This document shows, piece by piece, positions 39,466 through 47,374 of a stretch of 47,374 nt of DNA. The stretch is from contig MNZK01000033.1 of assembly GCA_001873635.1 (NCBI GenBank), forward strand, positions 1-47,374. The letters are read 5' to 3'. This stretch comes from Porphyromonadaceae bacterium CG2_30_38_12. GTDB lineage: Bacteria > Bacteroidota > Bacteroidia > Bacteroidales > Paludibacteraceae. The stretch's first letter is position 1; each line of letters starts with the position of its first letter. Position numbers and translations under genes: made by a program. The notes under the pieces were generated by a model. The model worked only from the letters and a program-made list of their open reading frames with translations, did not search any database and was not told the origin of the DNA.

Positions 39466-39528
39466 TTACTTCCGATTTTGGCACGTTTTTACTTCCTGTT
39501 TTGGCAGACTTTTACTTCCTGTTTTGGC
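39466..39528. repeat. Three tandem 17-bp repeats with 23-bp period (putative operator array)
   Basis: TTACTTCCGATTTTGGC (39466), TTACTTCCTGTTTTGGC (39489), TTACTTCCTGTTTTGGC (39512); array starts 1 bp upstream of the -33 element. Confidence 0.85.
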
Positions 39529-39671
39529 AAGTATTTAATGAATTTATGAAAAGTGATGAGTAACTACATACTATCTAAAGAACAAGTCTGATAATTAATT
39601 GTAAATCAACATATTGACTGCAAAGATAGCTGAAAAATTCCAAATTGTTACAGCGGTTGCAATTCTGATGT

Positions 39672-40766
39672 TTATCGAAATTTATATTGATAATCAGGAT
39701 TTTCGCGCATTATTTTCGCACTATTAGGGTAATTTTCAATGAACCAAGTTTGGAATTTCGCATAATCAATTTTTTCCGAAAGCATTGTTTGTCTTCTTGT
39801 TTGAAAAATTTCTTTTCTTTTGGGTATCGTTAATAAATTTTCAATGGATTGATACATACCCTCTTTATCACTCGTACGATGCCCATAACCAAGCTCATAT
39901 TTATTTTCCAATTCATGAAGATACATAAGTCTGCCCACAAAATCGTTAAATCTCACAAAAGGAGTACCTAATACACCCGCTTCGGCAGCCATAGTCTGAC
40001 TATCGCCTATATAAATATCGGCAAAAGCCATCACGTGATGCATGTCCAAAGGATTTATTTTTATGCGATATTGTTCGAGTTCGGGCAATATCTCACGTTC
40101 AGCAGTTATAAAAATACGTCCATGAGGTTTCAAAAGATCAATGATTTTAACCGCAATTTCATTTGTTATGCCGCTAATTCCCGTATCATGATGTGCGGTG
40201 AGCTTTGCAAATCGAATTACAAAATATCTTTCATCGGGATTAAAATATTTTTTAACCACGTTTTTATCAGGAGTAAACTGATTTGGATGCAGGTAAGCCA
40301 ATTCGTGATAGCTATTAAAACCGATTTTTTTACTATTCCATTTCCAAACACTTGTAACTTCTGGGCATACAATGTTTGTGTAAAAGGGGAACGATGTAAG
40401 TGCATACAACTTAATTGCCTCTGCGTCGTCTTCGTTAAATTCAAACGACGGTATTCCTTTTAAAAAACCAACACGGGCTAATGTTCCATCCGAACCTAAT
40501 AATAAGTCGGGTTTGTGTTTGTTTACAATTTTAAGTATTTCTATATCTTTTTCGATTAATGCTATTGCAAGCCCCAACAAACCAAATCGTTTCGGACGAT
40601 TTTTGATTTTTATAAAGTCAAGTTTGTAATCGATGCAAAGCTGCTCCAAAACATCTTTTGGACGAATAACGGCTATAATTTTATGTCCTTTTTGCTCCAA
40701 GGCTTTCATCGAAAATTTGAACATGTGAAAATGCGCTGGGTGGCTTATTAAGTACAAATATATCAT
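39672..40766 (-). CDS. DUF354 family protein (glycosyltransferase-like)
   Basis: LISHPAHFHMFKFSMKALEQKGHKIIAVIRPKDVLEQL, LLLGSDGT, GDSQTMAAEAGVLGTPFVRFNDFVGR typical of DUF354. Confidence 0.85.
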   Translation of the reverse strand: MIYLYLISHPAHFHMFKFSMKALEQKGHKIIAVIRPKDVLEQLCIDYKLDFIKIKNRPKRFGLLGLAIALIEKDIEILKIVNKHKPDLLLGSDGTLARVGFLKGIPSFEFNEDDAEAIKLYALTSFPFYTNIVCPEVTSVWKWNSKKIGFNSYHELAYLHPNQFTPDKNVVKKYFNPDERYFVIRFAKLTAHHDTGISGITNEIAVKIIDLLKPHGRIFITAEREILPELEQYRIKINPLDMHHVMAFADIYIGDSQTMAAEAGVLGTPFVRFNDFVGRLMYLHELENKYELGYGHRTSDKEGMYQSIENLLTIPKRKEIFQTRRQTMLSEKIDYAKFQTWFIENYPNSAKIMRENPDYQYKFR

Positions 40767-40781
40767 ATTTACTATATTGGT

Positions 40782-41939
40782 TTAAAATTTATATTCCTTC
40801 ATTATTTGTTGCAATTTGAGCAATTGTAATTTTGGATAATTATAATGACAGGGCAAAGTTACTAATTTCTTGATTATGTTTTCGTATGTAGGACATGTTC
40901 CTTCCACATATCCGTATTTGTCAATAATGAAACGGCTTTTCACAAAATGTTTTCCTATTTCAATGCCAAATTTTTCGCATGTTTTTATTATGTTATCAGG
41001 GTTTGCAACCAAAATTGGCAACATAAAATAATTGCCACTTTTTACAAGAGGACTAATTTGAATGTTTTTTATTTCAAACATTGTAGCTAACAAGTTATTA
41101 CCATTGGAAATTTGAGTAGTTAAACTCTCTTTTATGTTTTTTAGGTGCGAAGCAAATACAAATAAATTTGCGTGTGGCACATACACGTCTATTGGAGTAA
41201 CTTTTGGTAACTGATATGATTTTAATTTTTTGTTTTTTTTGATTTTATGAGTTATAAGTCCATAAATAGTTGGACTGTTAAGTATGGTTAGGACTAACGT
41301 TCGAAGCAAGTTGGTAATTTCAAACTTAATAGTGCTTTTTTTTATAACTTGCTGATATTTAATTATTAAATCAGGATCATTTTTGTTTACTTTCACAAAA
41401 CCACCACGAATTGCGTTTGGAAATTTACCAAAACCAAAGGAAAACAAAGAATAATCACCAATACTGCCAGTCAAATTATTCATTTTTGTAGTTGTCAAAA
41501 ATGAATGTGCACAGTCTTCTATCAATAATTTACCGTTTAATAATTCTTTAATTTTTTCAACTTGTGCTGGGACACCAAAAGTGTGTGTAAGTATCAGTGC
41601 GTCAATATTTTCAATTTTCTCAAGCAAAGTTTCAGGAGATATAGCAAAATTTGTATCAATATCAACAAAAACTGGTTTGCAATTTGCCAAATAAATTGCC
41701 TCCATAACAGTTGGGCAAGATAAGGGTTGAATACCCACTCTCGAATTTGGTTCTAATTTATTTTCTAAAATGAATCTTAATCCTGTTCTGGCATGATCGA
41801 AAAACAAAAAATCCCTTGTTCCCAATAAATTATTCAAAGCTGAGAGGTCGGGTGCTTTACGAAAGTAAGAGCTGAAAAGCGTCAAATAATCGGTGGCATC
41901 CAATTTGTAATTAATTCTTGGAATGAAATGATGAAACAT
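40782..41939 (-). CDS. DegT/DnrJ/EryC1-like aminotransferase family protein
   Basis: PVFVDIDTNFAISPETL, LILTHTFGVPAQVEKI, LIEDCAHSFLTT, SLFSFGFGKFPNAIRGGFV (candidate PLP lysine). Confidence 0.8.
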   Translation of the reverse strand: MFHHFIPRINYKLDATDYLTLFSSYFRKAPDLSALNNLLGTRDFLFFDHARTGLRFILENKLEPNSRVGIQPLSCPTVMEAIYLANCKPVFVDIDTNFAISPETLLEKIENIDALILTHTFGVPAQVEKIKELLNGKLLIEDCAHSFLTTTKMNNLTGSIGDYSLFSFGFGKFPNAIRGGFVKVNKNDPDLIIKYQQVIKKSTIKFEITNLLRTLVLTILNSPTIYGLITHKIKKNKKLKSYQLPKVTPIDVYVPHANLFVFASHLKNIKESLTTQISNGNNLLATMFEIKNIQISPLVKSGNYFMLPILVANPDNIIKTCEKFGIEIGKHFVKSRFIIDKYGYVEGTCPTYENIIKKLVTLPCHYNYPKLQLLKLQQIMKEYKF

Positions 41940-41955
41940 TTTTCAGGAGTTTAAT

Positions 41956-42957
41956 TTATTTTTTGTGCTTTTTGATTCGTTCAATCATTCGTTTTCCTAC
42001 TTTGAATAACAACGGATTACAAAGATACAAAAACCGTCCATGTTCTATCAATTCGCCTCCAAACTTTGCTTTAAAATCGCGTACGCCATACCCTTCCTCC
42101 GGTTTTCCTGCGCCCATCATATCGAAATACAGAAATTCGTTTGCGGATGCATATTCGATGGCTGCCCAAGTGGCTAAGGTAGATGGATAAATGTTTTTGA
42201 ATTGACCATCTTTGCCGCATACAAACCATTCGAAAAGGATTTTTCCGTCTAAAGCAACGCATAAACTGCCTCCAATCAGTTCGTCATTACGTTTAATGGC
42301 AAATAAATGAGCCAATGGTAAGGCAACAATTTTTTTAAAAAACTCTAAGGGGAAAAGTGGCGTTTTTATTCGGGTTTGATACAGTTCGCTTAAAAGATTA
42401 AAATAGGCTTCAACGTCAGCTTTTTCCTTTGTGTCAGCTACAATTACCCCTTCTTTTAGCGTTAATTTCACATCTCTTCGTTTTCCTGTACTCAAATTTT
42501 TTAACGATTGCTCGACAGATAAAGTTTTGACGTGAAAATTAAGATGGGGTTGATAAATGAATCCTGCTTGTTCGAAATGAAGCTTATGAAGATTATAATC
42601 GCTATAGTTACGAAATTCAATATAAATAGCTTTCGATTTTAATTCTTTTTGTAATGCTGATAAAAGCAGATAAACGGCATTTTCGGAACAATCCTGACTG
42701 AATATTGGTCCTCCCGGCACTATTGCCCTGCGACTAAAAAACTGCTTTACAATATTTCCATCGGCAATTACATAGCCACATACCAACGCTACCAACTTAT
42801 TGTTTTCCTCAACACCCAGCAGAAACGGCTTCATAAAACTTAAACTACAGTAAAAATCATAGCATTCTTTAGTCTGAAAAAAAGAAGCATTGGGTGATTC
42901 GTTCACCAACTGCTGCCATAGTTCAACGTTAATTTCGTTATTTTTTTGTATATTCAT
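41956..42957 (-). CDS. FemAB/GNAT-type peptidyl- or acetyltransferase
   Basis: NASFFQTKECYDFYCSL, YIEFRNYSDY, LSTGKRRDVKLTLKEGV, IGGSLCVALDGKILFEWFVCG, DMMGAGKPEEGYGVRDFKAKFGGELIE. Confidence 0.82.
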   Translation of the reverse strand: MNIQKNNEINVELWQQLVNESPNASFFQTKECYDFYCSLSFMKPFLLGVEENNKLVALVCGYVIADGNIVKQFFSRRAIVPGGPIFSQDCSENAVYLLLSALQKELKSKAIYIEFRNYSDYNLHKLHFEQAGFIYQPHLNFHVKTLSVEQSLKNLSTGKRRDVKLTLKEGVIVADTKEKADVEAYFNLLSELYQTRIKTPLFPLEFFKKIVALPLAHLFAIKRNDELIGGSLCVALDGKILFEWFVCGKDGQFKNIYPSTLATWAAIEYASANEFLYFDMMGAGKPEEGYGVRDFKAKFGGELIEHGRFLYLCNPLLFKVGKRMIERIKKHKK

Positions 42958-42958
42958 T

Positions 42959-43483
42959 TTATTTTCTCATTTTCAAAATTTTTGCCGGATTGCCACCAAC
43001 AATAGCAAAATCGGAAATATCCTTGGTAACCACCGAACCAGCTCCGATAATGACACCACTTCCAATTTTTTTACATCCGGGCAATACAATCGCACGAGCT
43101 CCAATCCACACATCATTGCCAATTATCAATTCCGTTTTTCCACCAGCTCCTTGATGCCCCATGGGTATTTCGGTATTTTCAAAATTATGGCTACCACCCT
43201 GAAAAAGAACATCTTCGCCCATCATTAGGTAATCGCCAACTGTAAGCATTACATTGCGGCACTGAAAATTTTTTCCAAAACCAACCTCGTAACCCACTTT
43301 TATATCTTTCCCATTGCCAAAATAAGCTCCTTGTTCTACATTTAATTTTTTACCGGCTTTGGCAAAAATATGGCTGCACAAAAAGCGTCGGAAAAGCTTG
43401 GATGGTTTACCAACTAAAGGTGTAGTGGACTTAGGAAAATGCTTTGCAAATCCATAATAGATTATTAACCATATTTTATTCAT
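42959..43483 (-). CDS. Hexapeptide-repeat O-acetyltransferase
   Basis: [54 protein letters not shown]. Confidence 0.92.
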   Translation of the reverse strand: MNKIWLIIYYGFAKHFPKSTTPLVGKPSKLFRRFLCSHIFAKAGKKLNVEQGAYFGNGKDIKVGYEVGFGKNFQCRNVMLTVGDYLMMGEDVLFQGGSHNFENTEIPMGHQGAGGKTELIIGNDVWIGARAIVLPGCKKIGSGVIIGAGSVVTKDISDFAIVGGNPAKILKMRK

Positions 43484-43539
43484 TTTATTCCAATTTTTGG
43501 CAACGAAAGGCGAATTTTACTAATTTCACGAATGAATAA

Positions 43540-44454
43540 TCATTGAATAAAATTGCTATATACCTTCAATAATTTTTCAACAACCTGTTTTTGTTCTAAT
43601 TCTTTTTGCTCAATAACTTTAGTACCCTCTATACGTACATTAGCTTTAATTACTTTTATTAATGCTTCACTCAAGACTATAGCCTCTCTATCAGCTATAT
43701 AGCAGCCATTTACATCGCCAACTTGTTCTTTTACATCACCCACATCTACCGAAACTACGGGGCAGTTGCAAGCCAAAGCTTCTTTCACAAATTGTGGCGA
43801 ACCTTCGGAGTGGCTCGTCATTAAGCAAGCATCAACAGCGTTCATAAGCAATGCAACTTCGCTTCGGCTGTAGCCTTTCAATTCTAATAGTTTTACCTCG
43901 GGTAATAATGCTACTGCCGCCTGTGCCAACTCCGGATTTTTAACCTCATTGGTAAATGCACCTGCAAAAAGCACTAATTTATCATTTATATCAAAACCTA
44001 ATTCTTTGCGTGCATTTTCTTTCTCTAAAGGGAAAAACATAGAGGTATCAACGCCACAAGGTATCAATGCAAATCGTTTTTTCAGGTTCGCTTTTTGCAA
44101 ATTTTTTTGTGAAACAAAAATATTATATGCAGACAAAGCCATGCAGATGCGCGAAAAAAAATAAACTTTCGGTAAATTAATATCGCTTCCATGATAGGTT
44201 GTAACAACAGGCACTTTGCGCTGTAAATTGGCTAACAAACCAGAAAGCCCAAAATGCGCATGGAGCAAATTGGGCTTAAAAAGATTAATTTTCTGTATCA
44301 GCGCATTTGTATTTTGCAAATAACCACGCCAGCCTTTTCCAGTAACGCAATAATAATCGCACAACATGCCGGCTTGCTGCAATGCCTCCACTTGATCGGA
44401 AATAAAGGGCGCAATTTTACCTGAATTTTTACTGCAAACGATGAGTAAACGCAT
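43540..44454 (-). CDS. Glycosyltransferase family 4
   Basis: LLHAHFGLSGLLANL, VTTYHGSDINL, IPCGVDTSMFFP, SHSEGSPQFVKEALACNCPVVSVDVGDVKE. Confidence 0.92.
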   Translation of the reverse strand: MRLLIVCSKNSGKIAPFISDQVEALQQAGMLCDYYCVTGKGWRGYLQNTNALIQKINLFKPNLLHAHFGLSGLLANLQRKVPVVTTYHGSDINLPKVYFFSRICMALSAYNIFVSQKNLQKANLKKRFALIPCGVDTSMFFPLEKENARKELGFDINDKLVLFAGAFTNEVKNPELAQAAVALLPEVKLLELKGYSRSEVALLMNAVDACLMTSHSEGSPQFVKEALACNCPVVSVDVGDVKEQVGDVNGCYIADREAIVLSEALIKVIKANVRIEGTKVIEQKELEQKQVVEKLLKVYSNFIQ

Positions 44455-44523
44455 TTATTTTTGTTTAGTGTGCAAATTTCGTAAAAAAAATGTATTTACC
44501 AATATTTTAGCGGACTAATTCAG

Positions 44524-46014
44524 TTACTTTAAGTAGTTTGTAATACGTTCGGTTGCCAATTTTGAACTAATCACAGCCATAGGTAGCCCAGCGCCCGGCA
44601 CTGTAGAAGCTCCCACATAAAAAAGATTTTTGAACTTTTCGTCGATATTGGCAGGACGGAAAGCACCTATCTGACCTAAATTGTGCGAAAGTCCTAAACC
44701 ACTGCCTTTGAATAGATTAAATCTTTTTTCCCATTCGGCAGGCGTATAAATGGTTCGCGAAACAATTTCGGGCATAATATCCACACCAATACGTTTACCA
44801 AAATCATCCAAAATACTATCCACAATTTTGTCGCGGTCGCTCCAATCGGGCTTGTAAATCATGTTTGGGACGGGGCACACGAAAAACAATGTTTCGCAAC
44901 CCTCAGGTGCACAATTAGCATTGTGTTTGGACAAGACATTCACGTAGTAATAAGGTTTTTCGAGCGTGTCGGGGTCTTTTTCTAAGCGATGCGAATAATC
45001 TGCAAAATTAGTTCCCAAATAGTAATTGTGGTGATTAACCATTGGCAACTTACGTTTTATGCCAATATAAAATGTTAAATAACCCATTGTCCAATTCATT
45101 TTCAGCAATTTAGGTTCACTGTATTTTTCGCGTTTCAACACGCGTCCACGAAACACAGCAGCATCTGCATTTATCAAAATTGCATCAGCAGTCCATGTTT
45201 TTCCGGTGCTATCAATCACTGCCGTTACCTTATTCCCCTTGCTTTCAACATCCACAATTTCAACATTATAGCTCATTTTTACATCGGCTTTATGAAGCTC
45301 ACTCACTAAACCTTCCACAATTTTGTACATGCCGCCTTCCACATTGTAGTAGCCATCGTTCACAAACTCAATGTGCGAAAGCAAAGCATAAATTGCAGAA
45401 GTGTCGAATGGTGTACGACCCAGAAAAAATGCAATAAGCGAAACAATTTGCTGCGCTTCTTTGGAATCGAAATACTTTTGAACATGCTGCCAAAAAGTTT
45501 GAAAAAGTTGCGGAATGTGAACCGGATTCACTTGTGCCAACGAAATGACATAAGCAATAACATTGTCAAAGTTTGTTTTAATAACTTTATCCACCGTGTC
45601 GTTGTACAAAGCACCCGATTTTTTAAGGTAACGCGTCATTTTGGCTTTAAAATCGGGTTCTTCTTGTGCAAACTGAGCTGCCAACTTATCCAAATCTTTG
45701 TATAAATAAAAAGTTTTGTTACTACCACTAAAATTTACTGTATAGAGTGGGTCGAGTTCTACAAACTTAAAGGGTATTTCGATACCGCAATCGGTCGCAA
45801 ATTCTTTAAATTCATAGGACATGCTGAAAAAACTCGGACCGCTATCAAACGTAAATCCGTCTTTTTTTAGTTGATTGAGCCTTCCGCCAGCTTGTTCGTT
45901 TTTTTCAATCATTTCCACCCGATAACCACGCTTAGCCAATCGGAGTGCTGTGGTTAAACCACCCAAACCTGTACCAACAATGAGCACCGATTTGTTTTTG
46001 ATATTTTTTTCCAT
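44524..46014 (-). CDS. Phytoene desaturase/CrtI-family FAD oxidoreductase
   Basis: VLIVGTGLGGLTTALRLAKRGYRVEMIEKNEQAGGRLNQLKKDGFTFDSGPSFF; C-terminal LFYVGASTVPGAGLPMAVISSKLA. Confidence 0.92.
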   Translation of the reverse strand: MEKNIKNKSVLIVGTGLGGLTTALRLAKRGYRVEMIEKNEQAGGRLNQLKKDGFTFDSGPSFFSMSYEFKEFATDCGIEIPFKFVELDPLYTVNFSGSNKTFYLYKDLDKLAAQFAQEEPDFKAKMTRYLKKSGALYNDTVDKVIKTNFDNVIAYVISLAQVNPVHIPQLFQTFWQHVQKYFDSKEAQQIVSLIAFFLGRTPFDTSAIYALLSHIEFVNDGYYNVEGGMYKIVEGLVSELHKADVKMSYNVEIVDVESKGNKVTAVIDSTGKTWTADAILINADAAVFRGRVLKREKYSEPKLLKMNWTMGYLTFYIGIKRKLPMVNHHNYYLGTNFADYSHRLEKDPDTLEKPYYYVNVLSKHNANCAPEGCETLFFVCPVPNMIYKPDWSDRDKIVDSILDDFGKRIGVDIMPEIVSRTIYTPAEWEKRFNLFKGSGLGLSHNLGQIGAFRPANIDEKFKNLFYVGASTVPGAGLPMAVISSKLATERITNYLK

Positions 46015-46118
46015 GATTCAATATTTATTTGAGAGTATGTTTGTTATTTTATTTTTATAGACTATTTTCTTTTTTTAGCAGTAGAACAGCTTAAAGTTGA
46101 TTGTTTAAAATGATGCGA

Positions 46119-47213
46119 TTAATTTATTTTTCTGTTTTTCCATTCAAAGCCACCCTTTTTGTGAGCGTTTAGAGCCTTCCATATAACATAACCCATACTT
46201 AATTGTTGAGGTATTAAAAAGATTAAGTTTTTCGGAACACTTTGATAAGCAGCAACCGACACAAAAATGCGAGTTAACAAGCTTATAACCAAAAACCAGA
46301 GAAAGTAGTGCATACCCAAAGCTGCCAATACAACTACAAATCCAACGCTTGTAATCAACCAAAAAAGAATAGCTAACAATTTGCTGTTTCCAAAAAACAT
46401 GATGATATTTTTAGAAAAGCCACTGACACTTGCTTTGTAACTGTCATACATTCGGCAACTTATATATGCATTTCCACCCAAACATGCCATTTTCTGTTTT
46501 TGTATTTTGTAGTAGGCAGCAATGCGAATGTCTTCCACTTTCTCGGCTCGGAACACAAAGTGTGGATTTATTGCTCGGTATGTGTTAGCCTCGAAAAGCA
46601 TACACTGTCCGTTAGCTGCCGACAACGAAGGGCGCTTACTGGCACGAACCAAAAATAAGGGCAGTAAGCTCAACAAAATATAATTCATAATGGGAACTAC
46701 AAATGCCTCGCCCACACTACCAATTAGTTGACGCGGAAAAATGGATAGTAGTTTCAGATTATGTTTATTAAAATAGGGAATAAGGCGCATGATGAAGGTC
46801 GAGTCTAAACGAACATCAGCATCTAAAAATAGCATATAATTGCCTTTGGCGTGTTTTGACAATTGGAAACATGCGTGGTTTTTGCCCAACCAACCATCGG
46901 GAAGTCGTTGCGAACCAAAAAGTTGAATGCGCTTGTCGTGCCAAGCCATGGCGGAAACTAAGTCGGCAGTATTGTCGGTTGAAGCATCATCGTAAACTAA
47001 AATTTCCAAGTTTTGATATTGTTGATGTTGGAGTTCAACCAAAAGCGACATAATATGCGTTGCTTCGTTACGAGCAGGAATTAGCACAGATACCAAAGCC
47101 TGTTGATCCTTATCAATCAGGGTATTGAACGATGGGCGAAAAAGCATATTGATAGCTGCTACCACGCACTGAATGAGCGCAAAACTAAATATAATCCATG
47201 CTAAGGCTATCAT
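46119..47213 (-). CDS. Glycosyltransferase family 2 (CrtQ-like) membrane protein
   Basis: VSVLIPARNEATHIMSLLVELQHQQYQNLEILVYDDASTDNT, LFLDADVRLD, C-terminal TM helices. Confidence 0.9.
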   Translation of the reverse strand: MIALAWIIFSFALIQCVVAAINMLFRPSFNTLIDKDQQALVSVLIPARNEATHIMSLLVELQHQQYQNLEILVYDDASTDNTADLVSAMAWHDKRIQLFGSQRLPDGWLGKNHACFQLSKHAKGNYMLFLDADVRLDSTFIMRLIPYFNKHNLKLLSIFPRQLIGSVGEAFVVPIMNYILLSLLPLFLVRASKRPSLSAANGQCMLFEANTYRAINPHFVFRAEKVEDIRIAAYYKIQKQKMACLGGNAYISCRMYDSYKASVSGFSKNIIMFFGNSKLLAILFWLITSVGFVVVLAALGMHYFLWFLVISLLTRIFVSVAAYQSVPKNLIFLIPQQLSMGYVIWKALNAHKKGGFEWKNRKIN

Positions 47214-47374
47214 AACAAAAGTTTGGCGTGTTCGTTAAACTTGTTAGTAATAAACTGATTGTAAGCAGTTTCAATAGCTTTTGTGCTTTTATCCGCAGCC
47301 GTATATTCCTGCAAATACAAATAGAGATCAGGTTTGGGATGGTCAAAATATTCGAGCATCGAAACTAAAAAAAT
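47210..47374 (-). CDS. Partial CDS of unknown product (N-terminus beyond window)
   Basis: IFLVSMLEYFDHPKPDLYLYLQEYTAADKSTKAIETAYNQFITNKFNEHAKLLL*; stop overlaps the GT2 start (ATGA). Confidence 0.6.
   Translation of the reverse strand: MFLVSMLEYFDHPKPDLYLYLQEYTAADKSTKAIETAYNQFITNKFNEHAKLLL

Noticed and set aside
1-47374. CRISPR arrays, rRNA and tRNA genes
   Set aside because: No direct-repeat/spacer pattern seen, and no rRNA or cloverleaf-like sequence noticed in the larger intergenic gaps; a tRNAscan/CRISPR search would be needed to exclude them formally.

Overview
This 47.4-kb, AT-rich window looks like a Bacteroidota (probably Bacteroidales) chromosome: TAnnTTTG-type promoter motifs, PorQ, a Bat operon, TonB and DUF4954. 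It opens with the 3' tail of an IS3-type transposase. Housekeeping genes follow: der, gpsA, lysS, a cytidylyltransferase-GHMP kinase fusion, amn, porQ, tonB, hflX, a DUF4954 gene, glgB, an etfB-etfA-acyl-CoA dehydrogenase operon, and cysE. Next come an HU gene coupled to an HU-transmembrane-LysM gene, a full aerotolerance set (moxR, DUF58, batD-like, batA-E), floA/nfeD, and a TPR/PD40 protein. The right end holds a minus-strand surface-polysaccharide cluster and a crtI-like/GT2 segment. The observations I rate highest are: (1) HU plus a membrane-spanning HU-LysM protein, a candidate chromosome-to-cell-wall tether; (2) a DUF4143 AAA ATPase whose consensus promoter is preceded by three 17-bp repeats at an exact 23-bp period; (3) a small secreted-protein gene interrupted by one in-frame TAG; (4) an unlisted 34-aa Lys/Glu-rich small ORF; (5) a terminator-like hairpin in the etf leader and a nearby orphan terminator suggesting a small RNA. 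All calls come from reading sequence and motifs; no database search was run.
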